From Marinobacter santoriniensis NKSG1 (lineage in GTDB: Bacteria > Pseudomonadota > Gammaproteobacteria > Pseudomonadales > Oleiphilaceae), in contig NZ_APAT01000026.1 of NCBI RefSeq assembly GCF_000347775.1, positions 62,001-126,000 of the forward strand: 64,000 bases of DNA, in the 5' to 3' direction. Both the position numbers and the translations under genes were made by a program. Below are positions 53,429-61,923 of this stretch, one piece after another. Position 1 is the first letter of the stretch; every line of letters begins with the position of its first letter. Under the pieces are notes generated by a model. It saw nothing but the letters and a program-made list of their open reading frames with translations. It was not told where the DNA came from and did no database searches.

Positions 53429-53459
53429 GGCCCGGTCAGACCATTCAGGCAACCGGGCC
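53429..53459 (-). terminator. Hairpin downstream of polA
   Basis: GGCCCGGT (53429-53436) pairs with ACCGGGCC (53452-53459), 15-nt loop, 15 nt past the polA stop (53474). It lacks a T-run; termination is only possible. The rest of 53215-53428 holds short direct repeats (see findings) and no gene. Confidence 0.4.
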
Positions 53460-53473
53460 GGCGCTTGGATCAG

Positions 53474-56194
53474 TCAATGGGCCTCGTCCCAGTTATCGCC
53501 GACGCCAGCGTCCACGACCAGGGGAATATCGAGTCTCGTGGTTTCCGACATTCGCTTCACCAGCCCGTCGCGCACCTCCTCGAGGGCTGACTCCCTGACT
53601 TCGACAATGAGTTCGTCGTGTACCTGCATGGTCATGCGGGCGTCGTCTGGATGTGCCTCGCGCAGCCAGGTGTCAACCTCGATCATGGCCCGTTTGATGA
53701 TGTCGGCCGCCGTCCCCTGCATGGGCGCGTTGATGGCCGTGCGCTCGGCGGCCTGTTGCATCTGTTTGTTGCGGGCGTTGATCTCGGGCAGGTACAGGCG
53801 CCGACCGAACAGCGTTTCAACGAATCCGTCCTCGTGGGCCTGCTTGCGGATGTTGTCCATGTACTTGAGAACACCCGGATACCGTTCGAAGTAGCGATCG
53901 ATGTATTCCTGGGCCAGTTTGCGTTCGACGCCCAGTTGGCGGGACAGTCCGAACGCGGACATGCCATAGATCAGACCGAAGTTGATGGCTTTTGCGCTTC
54001 TGCGCTGGTCTGTGCTGACGTTGGACAGGGAAACGCCGAACACCTCGGCCGCCGTCGCCTTGTGAATATCCTCACCGTGTTCGAAGGCAGTGATCAGGCC
54101 CTTATCTCCGGACAGGTGAGCCATGATCCGGAGCTCGATCTGGGAATAGTCGGCCGCCACCAGTTTGTAGCCTTCCGGTGCGATGAAGGCCTGCCGGATG
54201 CGGCGGCCTTCTTCTGTCCGTATCGGAATGTTCTGCAGGTTCGGTTCCGACGACGACAGCCGTCCGGTGGCGGTCACGGCCTGGTGATAAGAGGTGTGAA
54301 CCCGTCCGGTCCGGTGATGAATCAATTCCGGCAAGGTATCGGTATAGGTGGATTTCAGCTTGCTCAGGCTGCGGTGTTCGACGATCAATCGGGGCAGTTC
54401 GTGCTCGTGTGCCAATTCCTGCAGAACCGGCTCCGCTGTCGACGGGGCGCCTTTCGGGGTCTTCTTGATCACCTTCAGTCCGATTTTGTCGTAGAGGATG
54501 GCCTGAAGCTGTTTGGTGGATCCGAGGTTGAAGCTTTCTCCGGCTACCTCGTGAGCTGCCTTTTCCAACTCGGCCATGCGCTCGGCCAGCTCCTGGCTCT
54601 GTTTTCTGAGCACGCTGGCGCTGATCAGCGTACCCCGCTGTTCCATACGCGAGAGCACCGGTACCAGTGGGAGATCGATCTCCCGGTAGACTGCGTCGAG
54701 TCGTCCGGTGTTACGGAGTTTCGGGCTGAGCGTCTGGTGCAGGCGCAGGGTGATGTCTGCATCTTCCGCCGCGTAGGGACCGGCCTTGTCCAGGTCAATC
54801 TGGTTGAAGGTGAGCTGCTTGGCACCCTTGCCGGCAATGGATTCGAAAGTGATCGTCTGTTCGTCGAGGTATTCCCGGGCCAGGCTGTCCATGTCGTGGC
54901 GGGTGGCGACCGAATTGTACACGTAGGACTCCAGCATGGTGTCCTCGGCAATGCCCTCCAGGTTGATGCCGTGGTTGGCCAGCACGTTCTTGTCGTACTT
55001 GAGGTTCTGGCCCACCTTTTTCTGATCGGGATCTTCCAGCAGCGGCTTGAGCTGGGAGAGTACCTGTTCCCGGTCCAGTTGATCCGGCGCGCCCATGTAG
55101 TCGTGAGCCAGGGGGACGTAGGCGGCCTCGCCCGCCTCGACAGCAAAGGACACCCCGACAATCTCGGCATCGATGTAACGGAGGCTGGTGGTCTCTGTGT
55201 CGAAGGCGAACAGATCGGATGCCTTCAATCGCTTCAGCCAGTCGTCCAGTTCTTCCTGCCCGGTGATCACGCTGTAGCGTTTTTCGGTCGGCGCCTGCGC
55301 AGCACTGCTGTCTTTCGTATTCGTTTCGGCGCCGGCGGTCTCCAGCTCGGAGATCCAGTTGCGGAATTCGTATTCCTGGAACAGCGTCAGTAACTGCTCG
55401 TCGTCCTGTTGCCGGAGCTGAAGATCTTCCAGGCCAAATTCCAGCTCGACATCGGTCTTGATGGTCGCCAGGTCTCGGCTCAGGGGCAGGGTTTCCAGTG
55501 CGTCGCGCAGGTTCTCGCCAATCTTGCCCTTGATGTCCTCGGCGTGGGCCATGAGGTTGTCCAGATCGCCGTAGGATTCCAGCCATTTGACCGCGGTTTT
55601 GGGGCCGCACTTGTTGACGCCGGGGATGTTGTCCACCTTGTCGCCTACAAGGGCCAGGTAGTCGATGATCTGTTCCGGCGTAACACCGAATTTCTCGACC
55701 ACTCCCTCGCGGTCCATCCGGGTCTCGGTCATGGTATTGATCAGCGTGACATGATCACTGACCAGTTGCGCCATATCCTTGTCTCCCGTGGAGACGACGA
55801 CATCGATGCCCTTGCTGGTGGCCTCATTGGCCAGGGTGCCGATCACGTCGTCCGCCTCGACCTCCGGTACGATCAGTAGTGGCAGCCCCATGGCCTTCAC
55901 GATGTCATGGATGGGCTCGATCTGGATGGCCAGATCCTCTGGCATGGGGGGGCGGTTCGCTTTGTAGTCTTCGTACATCTGGTGGCGAAAGGTTTTGCCC
56001 TTGGCATCGAACACCACCACCATTTTTGACCCGGGAAAATCCTGCTCCAGGCGACGGATCATGCTGATCACACCCTTGATGGCCCCGGTTGGATGGTCCT
56101 TGCTGTTGGTGAGGGGCGGTAGCGCGTGATAGGCACGAAACAGATAGGATGAACCGTCTACCAGTACCACCGGTGGGGTCTTTTGATCATTCAT
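53474..56194 (-). CDS. polA: DNA polymerase I
   Basis: Repair and Okazaki-fragment polymerase, 906 residues. Three domains: 5'-3' exonuclease (1-310; LVDGSSYLFRAYHALPPL), 3'-5' proofreading (about 330-520) with intact FAFDTETTS and the later metal residues, and the polymerase palm with VAADYSQIELRIMAHLSGD, AINFGLIYGMSAFGLS and MQVHDELIVEV. The proofreading acid residues are kept, so it should edit. ATG 56194 gives the usual start (VVLVDGSSYLFRA); a longer frame begins at 56266. Divergent from DUF2782. Confidence 0.97.
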   Translation of the reverse strand: MNDQKTPPVVLVDGSSYLFRAYHALPPLTNSKDHPTGAIKGVISMIRRLEQDFPGSKMVVVFDAKGKTFRHQMYEDYKANRPPMPEDLAIQIEPIHDIVKAMGLPLLIVPEVEADDVIGTLANEATSKGIDVVVSTGDKDMAQLVSDHVTLINTMTETRMDREGVVEKFGVTPEQIIDYLALVGDKVDNIPGVNKCGPKTAVKWLESYGDLDNLMAHAEDIKGKIGENLRDALETLPLSRDLATIKTDVELEFGLEDLQLRQQDDEQLLTLFQEYEFRNWISELETAGAETNTKDSSAAQAPTEKRYSVITGQEELDDWLKRLKASDLFAFDTETTSLRYIDAEIVGVSFAVEAGEAAYVPLAHDYMGAPDQLDREQVLSQLKPLLEDPDQKKVGQNLKYDKNVLANHGINLEGIAEDTMLESYVYNSVATRHDMDSLAREYLDEQTITFESIAGKGAKQLTFNQIDLDKAGPYAAEDADITLRLHQTLSPKLRNTGRLDAVYREIDLPLVPVLSRMEQRGTLISASVLRKQSQELAERMAELEKAAHEVAGESFNLGSTKQLQAILYDKIGLKVIKKTPKGAPSTAEPVLQELAHEHELPRLIVEHRSLSKLKSTYTDTLPELIHHRTGRVHTSYHQAVTATGRLSSSEPNLQNIPIRTEEGRRIRQAFIAPEGYKLVAADYSQIELRIMAHLSGDKGLITAFEHGEDIHKATAAEVFGVSLSNVSTDQRRSAKAINFGLIYGMSAFGLSRQLGVERKLAQEYIDRYFERYPGVLKYMDNIRKQAHEDGFVETLFGRRLYLPEINARNKQMQQAAERTAINAPMQGTAADIIKRAMIEVDTWLREAHPDDARMTMQVHDELIVEVRESALEEVRDGLVKRMSETTRLDIPLVVDAGVGDNWDEAH

Positions 56195-56281
56195 ACAAAT
56201 ACGGATCCGGATTCTGATTGAAGCGTGGGTTGGCTTGTGCAACTCTGTAACGAATTCAGTGGACAAAAGGGTAGCACGAAA

Positions 56282-56620
56282 ATGAAACGTATCGCCTGTC
56301 CGGCCCTGCTGCTGGCCTGCATGCCGTTGGCGGCCCTGGCCCAGGATAAAGGTGCCCTGGACCAGACGCCGGTGGAAACGCCAAAAGAGCCGGTGGTCGT
56401 CTCCGACTATCAGCCCGCAGATGGCGGGCCGGAGATTGTCATCCGTCCGGGTGACAAGAAAGTCTTCTACGAGTATCGGGTAAACGGTCAGCTGATGGAG
56501 ATCAAGGTGATTCCGGATGTTGGCAAGGAATATTACCTGGTGCCGGCGGATGGCGGAGGCTGGATCCGGGAAACCAAGTCCGACCTGCTGGTGCCCAGCT
56601 GGGTGCTTTTCCGCTGGTAG
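56282..56620 (+). CDS. DUF2782 exported protein
   Basis: 112 residues with a signal peptide (CPALLLACMPLAALA, cleavage after AQ near residue 21). The mature part is strand-rich: PEIVIRPGDKKVFYEYRVNGQLMEIKVIP and YYLVPADGGGWIRE. It fits DUF2782, a small periplasmic family found next to polA in pseudomonads, as here. Function unknown. ATG 56282 follows AGGGTAGCACGAAA. Confidence 0.85.
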   Translation: MKRIACPALLLACMPLAALAQDKGALDQTPVETPKEPVVVSDYQPADGGPEIVIRPGDKKVFYEYRVNGQLMEIKVIPDVGKEYYLVPADGGGWIRETKSDLLVPSWVLFRW

Positions 56621-56639
56621 TTTTATCTCTCCGTCCGGG

Positions 56640-56963
56640 TCAGATCAGGTCAACGGATACTGGCTCGGAACGCCTGCTTTCCAAACCCTCCGTATCCACC
56701 GTGCTGATGGCAAACTCGTACGCTCCAGGCGGCAGGGATGGCAGCCGGTAACGGGTGACGGTCGAGTCCTGTCGCCCCAGCAGCCGGAAGGTCTGCTCGT
56801 GCCGTAACCGGTAATAGATTTTGAATGATTCGATCTGGCCGACCCGCAATGCGCTGCCATCGGCGCGGGTCATTGGCGCACTCCAGGACAGTGTTGGCTG
56901 GTCGCTGGCAGAGCCTCCGTTACAGCCCGCAAGCATCAGGGCCAGAATACAGAGTGCGGGCAT
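56640..56963 (-). CDS. Small lipoprotein with fibronectin-III-like domain
   Basis: 107 residues. The signal peptide ends in the lipobox LMLAGC (Cys at residue 14), so it is lipid-anchored, with Gly after the Cys favouring the outer membrane. The mature part (SDQPTLSWSAPMTRADGSALRVGQIESFKIYYRL, then LPSLPPGAYEFAISTVDTEGLESRRSEP) has the strand order of a fibronectin type III domain. ATG 56963 has GAGG with a 5-nt spacer; longer in-frame starts at 57020 and 57041 are less likely. It converges on DUF2782. Confidence 0.75.
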   Translation of the reverse strand: MPALCILALMLAGCNGGSASDQPTLSWSAPMTRADGSALRVGQIESFKIYYRLRHEQTFRLLGRQDSTVTRYRLPSLPPGAYEFAISTVDTEGLESRRSEPVSVDLI

Positions 56964-57307
56964 AATACCTCGACTGAACGGGTGCCCTGCCCGCCAGAAC
57001 GTTCGGGATTGCTGCTTCATAGTGCTCGATAATGCTCGCATGCAGGCCCTTACAGGGCCACAACTGTTTTCGTTATGGGTGGAGCCGGAATAATGCGGGT
57101 AGACGAGCTTCCGAAATCGTTTGCATTATGCCCGACTTCCTCTCTGGATCAAGTGACCAATGGGTCATGTCCCGGGTGCACTGGATTTCTGTTTTAGTAT
57201 GAACATTCTAATTTTTACCCGTAGTTTGGAGGCTGAAAGCTTAAAGAGGCCCGTAAAGGCAACTGCCTCAGGGCTGTTGAATGTTCGACAAAGCAGGGAG
57301 AATTATC
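56964..57307. other. 344-bp intergenic region before the phasin-like gene
   Basis: No gene recognised. It contains A/T-rich patches near 57190-57225 and an AGGCA/TGCCT inverted repeat in the leader just before the phasin-like start. It must carry the promoters of the divergent lipoprotein and phasin-like genes, but I found no convincing -35/-10 pair. Confidence 0.5.
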
Positions 57308-57727
57308 ATGGGTAAACTGAAATCCTATCAGGAACAACTTCAGGACATCGTTGAGAAGGGCATCAACGCAGCCGAAGAACAGCAGAAGAAACTGGCTTCC
57401 AAGCCGTTCGAGTACGCCGAGAAGCTGGAGTCTGAGGCGCGCGAGTACAGCGTCAAGACCCTGCGCAAGCGTTACGATGGCTACAGCGAGAGCCTCTTCG
57501 AGCAGCTTCGCAGCCTGAACAGCCGCTTCGGCAGCTTCGCAGCCGATCTGGTTGCCAAGCTCGAGAAGGAAGCCGCGGAAGGCGCCGATGCCGTTTCCGA
57601 CACGGCGGAAGAAGTGGCTCAGTCCGCTCAGGAAGCCAAGAAAACCGTTGCCAAGAAGCCGGCAGCCCGCAAAACCACCGCTCGTAAGAGCACCGGTTCT
57701 GCAAGCAAGAGCACTGCTTCTGCGTGA
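57308..57727 (+). CDS. Phasin-like protein with lysine/alanine-rich tail
   Basis: 139 residues. The N-terminal ~100 residues are long amphipathic helices (YQEQLQDIVEKGINAAEEQQKKLASKP, then ESLFEQLRSLNSRFGSFAADLVAKLE), like phasins that coat polyhydroxyalkanoate granules. The C-terminal ~30 residues are a basic repeat of Lys/Ala/Ser/Thr (VAKKPAARKTTARKSTGS) like histone H1 tails, a design seen in PhaF of Pseudomonas, which links granules to DNA. No phaC synthase is nearby, so the role is unconfirmed. ATG 57308 has GGGAG with a 7-nt spacer. Confidence 0.75.
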   Translation: MGKLKSYQEQLQDIVEKGINAAEEQQKKLASKPFEYAEKLESEAREYSVKTLRKRYDGYSESLFEQLRSLNSRFGSFAADLVAKLEKEAAEGADAVSDTAEEVAQSAQEAKKTVAKKPAARKTTARKSTGSASKSTASA

Positions 57728-57763
57728 TGGCGTTGACGGACCGGCTCAGGCAGGTCCGTAATG

Positions 57764-57799
57764 AAAAAGGGGCGTTGCCGATCGGCAACGCCCCTTTTT
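57764..57799. terminator. Strong bidirectional terminator
   Basis: AAAAAGGGGCGTTGCC (57764-57779), loop GATC, GGCAACGCCCCTTTTT (57784-57799): an 11-bp GC stem extended by A:T pairs, with T-runs in both directions. It lies between the phasin-like gene and the convergent DUF4124 gene. Confidence 0.92.
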
Positions 57800-57825
57800 T
57801 GTGCGCTTCGGTCAGTGACGTCCGG

Positions 57826-58473
57826 TCAGTTTTCCTTGGGAGGATCCAGTGGCAGGGTGCGCTTCTCGTCGGTGATCTCTTCCAGGCGCTTGATATCCTT
57901 GAGGTACGATTCTTTGAGTTCGAGGATATCCTTCTGCTGGCTGGCGATTTCTCGCTCCATATCCTGAATCTGCGACTCGAGCCGCTCGATTTTCTGCAGC
58001 GTAGCCTCTGGAATGTCCCGGCCGCTTCGCTCCATGTCGGCAGCCCGGCTCTGTTCATTATCGAGTTGGGAGGAGACCACTGCGATGTTACCGCGCTTGA
58101 GCTGAATCAGGCCCTGCATTTCCCGTACCTTGCGGTACATGGCATTGACCGCCTGGTCGGGATGGCTGTAGCGCTTGAGAAGCTGCTCATCCTCCTTGCG
58201 CTGCTCTTCGCGTTGTTGCTCGCGCTGCTTTTCGGCTTCACGTGCGGCAATTTCTTCCTTGGTCGGGGCCGGAGGTACGGTTTCGACCACGCGACCATTG
58301 CTGCCGAGGATGTCGTAGCCCCGCTTTGTTGCTTCCTGGGGGATCGTGTTGCCGATCACCACCTGTCCATTGTCGTCGGTATAGCGATACATCTGCGCAT
58401 GGGCAGTTAGTGTCGTGCCCAGGCAGACAGCCAGCAGGGCAGCCGAGGAATAAACAGACAGACGATGGCTCAT
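57826..58473 (-). CDS. DUF4124 domain protein with coiled coil
   Basis: 215 residues. Signal peptide (SSAALLAVCLGTTLTAHA), then a DUF4124 domain (MYRYTDDNGQVVIGNTIP, residues 28-60), then a long charged helix and coiled coil (AAREAEKQREQQREEQRKEDEQLL and EATLQKIERLESQIQDMEREI) to the end. Periplasmic; function unknown. The stop of pyrE lies only 3 nt upstream of its start (58477 vs 58473), so it is co-transcribed with pyrE. Confidence 0.88.
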   Translation of the reverse strand: MSHRLSVYSSAALLAVCLGTTLTAHAQMYRYTDDNGQVVIGNTIPQEATKRGYDILGSNGRVVETVPPAPTKEEIAAREAEKQREQQREEQRKEDEQLLKRYSHPDQAVNAMYRKVREMQGLIQLKRGNIAVVSSQLDNEQSRAADMERSGRDIPEATLQKIERLESQIQDMEREIASQQKDILELKESYLKDIKRLEEITDEKRTLPLDPPKEN

Positions 58474-58476
58474 CGG

Positions 58477-59115
58477 TCAGACTCCGTAACGGTCTCTGTA
58501 TTGGGCTACCTGCTCGGCATGCCCGGCGAACTCGGGGTTTGCCTTGAGGTAGTCGAGAATTTGTTCCAGGCGAATGATACTGACCACCGGAATGCTGAAT
58601 TCCTTTTCGACCTCCTGGATGGCCGACAGTTCGCCATTGCCTTTTTCCTGGCGATCCAGGGCGATCAGAACGCCCGCCGGCTCTGCTCCGGACGACCGGA
58701 TGATCTCAATGGATTCCCGGATGGCCGTGCCCGCCGTGATAACGTCGTCCACGATCAGAACACGACCTTCCAGGGGCGCGCCGACAATGTTTCCGCCTTC
58801 ACCATGATCTTTCTTCTCTTTGCGGTTAAACGCAAAGGGTTTGCTGTTACCTTCTGTAGCAAGCGCCATGGCGGTCACGGTGGCCAAGGGAATGCCCTTA
58901 TAGGCAGGGCCGAAAATGATGTCATAATCCAGCCGGCTGCGGCCGATAGCAGCGGCATAGGCTTTGCTTAGTTCCAGCAGGTCTTCGCCGGTGTTGAACA
59001 GGCCTGCGTTGAAAAAGTACGGGCTGGTACGGCCGGATTTGAGTGTGAATTCGCCAAAACGTAATACATTCCGGCGGATGGCAAATTCGATGAAATCTCG
59101 CTGATAGTCGTGCAT
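58477..59115 (-). CDS. pyrE: Orotate phosphoribosyltransferase
   Basis: Adds PRPP ribose-phosphate to orotate in UMP synthesis. 212 residues. The PRPP loop is in [33 protein letters not shown] and the [10 protein letters not shown] motif bind orotate and pyrophosphate. ATG 59115 gives the normal length; a frame extending to 59175 would overlap the region facing crc. Divergent from the crc-like gene, an arrangement I know from Pseudomonas. Confidence 0.97.
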   Translation of the reverse strand: MHDYQRDFIEFAIRRNVLRFGEFTLKSGRTSPYFFNAGLFNTGEDLLELSKAYAAAIGRSRLDYDIIFGPAYKGIPLATVTAMALATEGNSKPFAFNRKEKKDHGEGGNIVGAPLEGRVLIVDDVITAGTAIRESIEIIRSSGAEPAGVLIALDRQEKGNGELSAIQEVEKEFSIPVVSIIRLEQILDYLKANPEFAGHAEQVAQYRDRYGV

Positions 59116-59196
59116 GACAAGGCTTCTGGCGGGTCCGGATCTTTTATTAACACGTAAAACCGGTATCATACACACAAACCGAATCAGGGAACACGT

Positions 59197-60003
59197 ATGC
59201 GGGTAGTATCAATCAGCGTCAATGGTCTGGCCCAGGCTGTTGATCAGGGCTTTTTTGACTGGCTGGCGAATCAGGATGCTGACGTGGTGTGCGTTCAGGA
59301 TCACCGCATGCGTGCCTATGAGATCGAGGATTACAATCTCATTCCCGAGGGCTACGAAGCCTACTTCATTGATGGCGAGAAAAACGAGCATGGTGGCGTT
59401 GGCATCTACACCCGCCATTTTCCCAAGGCCATCATGTACGGTTTCGCCAATGAGCAGGCCGACCGGGAAGGTCGGTTCATTCAGGCCGATTTTGACAAGG
59501 TCTCGGTAGCCTGTGTTCTGGCTCCCTGCGCCCTTGGACGTGAAGAAGAGCTGATTGGTGAGGACGATCTGACGGTTCTTGATCACAAGGATGAGTTCAT
59601 GGACGCGTTTGGTCTGCACATGCAGAAGACCCTGCGCAAGCGCCGTCAGTTCATCTTCTGTGCCAACCTGCAGACGGCTCACCATGTGACGGACGCGAGT
59701 CCGCTTTACCACAAGTTCGATTTTTCAGGCTTCCTGCCTCATGAACGGGCGTGGCTTGACCGTCTGTTCGACGAGATGGGCTGTGTCGATGCGTTCCGTG
59801 AGGTCAACAAGCAGAGCAATCAGTTTACCTGGTGGCCGGAGCAGGCCGAGGGTGCCCGGCGCAATGCCGGTATCCGGGTGGATTATCAGTTGCTGACGCC
59901 GGGCATTCGCAAGACCATCGAGGATGGCTGGATCGATACGTCGACCCGGTTTTCCGATCATGCGCCGGTGATTATGGATTACGACATCGAGATCGGCTTT
60001 TAA
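59197..60003 (+). CDS. crc: Crc-like catabolite repression control protein
   Basis: 268 residues of the exonuclease III/endonuclease fold. Start [20 protein letters not shown], then [50 protein letters not shown] and [14 protein letters not shown] match Pseudomonas Crc. Catalytic positions of true ExoIII are altered: the Glu of LQE is Asp (VQD) and the GDxN motif reads ANLQ, while the final SDHAP is kept. It should therefore not cut DNA but act with Hfq in translational repression. The pyrE-crc pairing supports this name. Confidence 0.85.
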   Translation: MRVVSISVNGLAQAVDQGFFDWLANQDADVVCVQDHRMRAYEIEDYNLIPEGYEAYFIDGEKNEHGGVGIYTRHFPKAIMYGFANEQADREGRFIQADFDKVSVACVLAPCALGREEELIGEDDLTVLDHKDEFMDAFGLHMQKTLRKRRQFIFCANLQTAHHVTDASPLYHKFDFSGFLPHERAWLDRLFDEMGCVDAFREVNKQSNQFTWWPEQAEGARRNAGIRVDYQLLTPGIRKTIEDGWIDTSTRFSDHAPVIMDYDIEIGF

Positions 60004-60014
60004 GTTTGGGGTAA

Positions 60015-60124
60015 GCGCCTGTGTAGCGGCTTTTCCCCAGACACGCTGCAAGTACATCCATGTACGCTTGTTTCAGGCCATCCCTGGCCTTCAACAGTCT
60101 GGGGAAAAGCCGCCACACAGGCGC
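60015..60124. repeat. Structured repeat, copy 2 (crc-rph gap)
   Basis: Arms 60015-60042 and 60097-60124 are reverse complements over 28 bp with one mismatch, and outer GTTTGGGG/CCCCAGAC pairs extend it. The core (60043-60096) opens ACGCTGCAAGTACATCC and holds ACATCCATGTAC and AGGCCATCCCTGGCCT. It shares the plan and most core bases of the copy at 50007-50114, but the arms differ. It sits between two convergent genes (crc and rph) and could end both transcripts. Confidence 0.8.
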
Positions 60125-60138
60125 CCCAGACTTTTCGG

Positions 60139-60855
<717 letters not shown>

Positions 60856-61037
60856 AGTGAGTCCTGTTTCTGAAAGGAAATGTCCGGAGAATTCCGGTCG
60901 GATTCGGTAAAGGCGCATGAGTATAACACGCCGGTTGGCAATGGCAGGTCACGTGGCTGTGCACCTTTGGTCGGGTTCGCCGCGAACGATCAGACCCTGT
61001 TAAACTCGCTGGATCTGCCAACAGGATGGGAGTCGAT

Positions 61038-61904
61038 ATGATCCGGAGTATGACGTCGTTTGCCCGGAAAGAGGTTCGTGGGGACTGGGGTACACTGACC
61101 TGCGAGATTCGTACAGTAAACCACCGGTATCTGGAGCCGTCGTTTCGGTTGCCGGAAGCCTTCCGGGAGCTGGAGAACCGGTTCCGGGAGGCGCTTCGCA
61201 AGGGAGTGAAGCGGGGCAAGGTCGACATCTCCATGCGTTTGCAGGCCGCGGAAGATACCACGCAGAGCTTCGAGATCAGCGATGAAATGGCCAGAGCGGT
61301 CAACGAGGCGGCGAACCATATCAACCGGATGCTCGATAACCCGGCCCACATCAGTGCGCTCGACATTCTGCGGTGGCCCGGCGTGTTGTCGGTGCCTGAG
61401 CAGGACTATGGTGCGGCACGCTCAGAGGCCGTGGATCTCTTTGCCGAGACGGTAAAGGAACTGGTGGAGGTTCGTCAGCGGGAAGGCGAGCGACTGCGTC
61501 CCCTTTTCGACGACCGGCTGGACACCATGGCCAGCCTGGTTGGTGAGGTGAGGCAGAAAATGCCTCAGCTGATCGAAGCGCAGGAAAAACAGCTCCGGGA
61601 GCGTTTCGAGAAGGCCCGGGTTGAGCTGGACCCGGATCGGATAGCCCAGGAAATGGTGATGTTGGCGCAGAAAAGCGATGTGGCCGAAGAGCTCGATCGT
61701 CTCGATGCCCACATCGGCGAAGTCCGGGATACCCTGCAGACCGAAGAGCCGATTGGGCGTCGGCTCGACTTTCTGATGCAGGAACTCAATCGTGAGGCGA
61801 ATACCCTGAGCAGCAAGAGTATTGATGCCGGTGTCACCCGGGCGGCCGTGGATCTCAAGGTGTTGATTGAGCAGATGCGGGAGCAGGTCCAGAACATCGA
61901 GTAA
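61038..61904 (+). CDS. yicC: YicC family endoribonuclease
   Basis: 288 residues. MIRSMTSFARKEV at the start, LTCEIRTVNHRYLEPSFRLPE and the C-terminal IGRRLDFLMQELNREANTLSSKS identify YicC/YloC, which acts in RNA decay and is linked to small-RNA turnover in E. coli. ATG 61038 has GGGAG with a 5-nt spacer; an upstream in-frame ATG at 61026 is possible. Divergent from rph, with 182 nt between starts. Confidence 0.94.
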   Translation: MIRSMTSFARKEVRGDWGTLTCEIRTVNHRYLEPSFRLPEAFRELENRFREALRKGVKRGKVDISMRLQAAEDTTQSFEISDEMARAVNEAANHINRMLDNPAHISALDILRWPGVLSVPEQDYGAARSEAVDLFAETVKELVEVRQREGERLRPLFDDRLDTMASLVGEVRQKMPQLIEAQEKQLRERFEKARVELDPDRIAQEMVMLAQKSDVAEELDRLDAHIGEVRDTLQTEEPIGRRLDFLMQELNREANTLSSKSIDAGVTRAAVDLKVLIEQMREQVQNIE

Positions 61905-61923
61905 CCAGAATCCCCAGGGAGGG

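Noticed and set aside
53618..55393. 591-codon open frame opposite polA
   Set aside because: Shadow of polA; no start signal or domain, and polA motifs are unambiguous on the minus strand.
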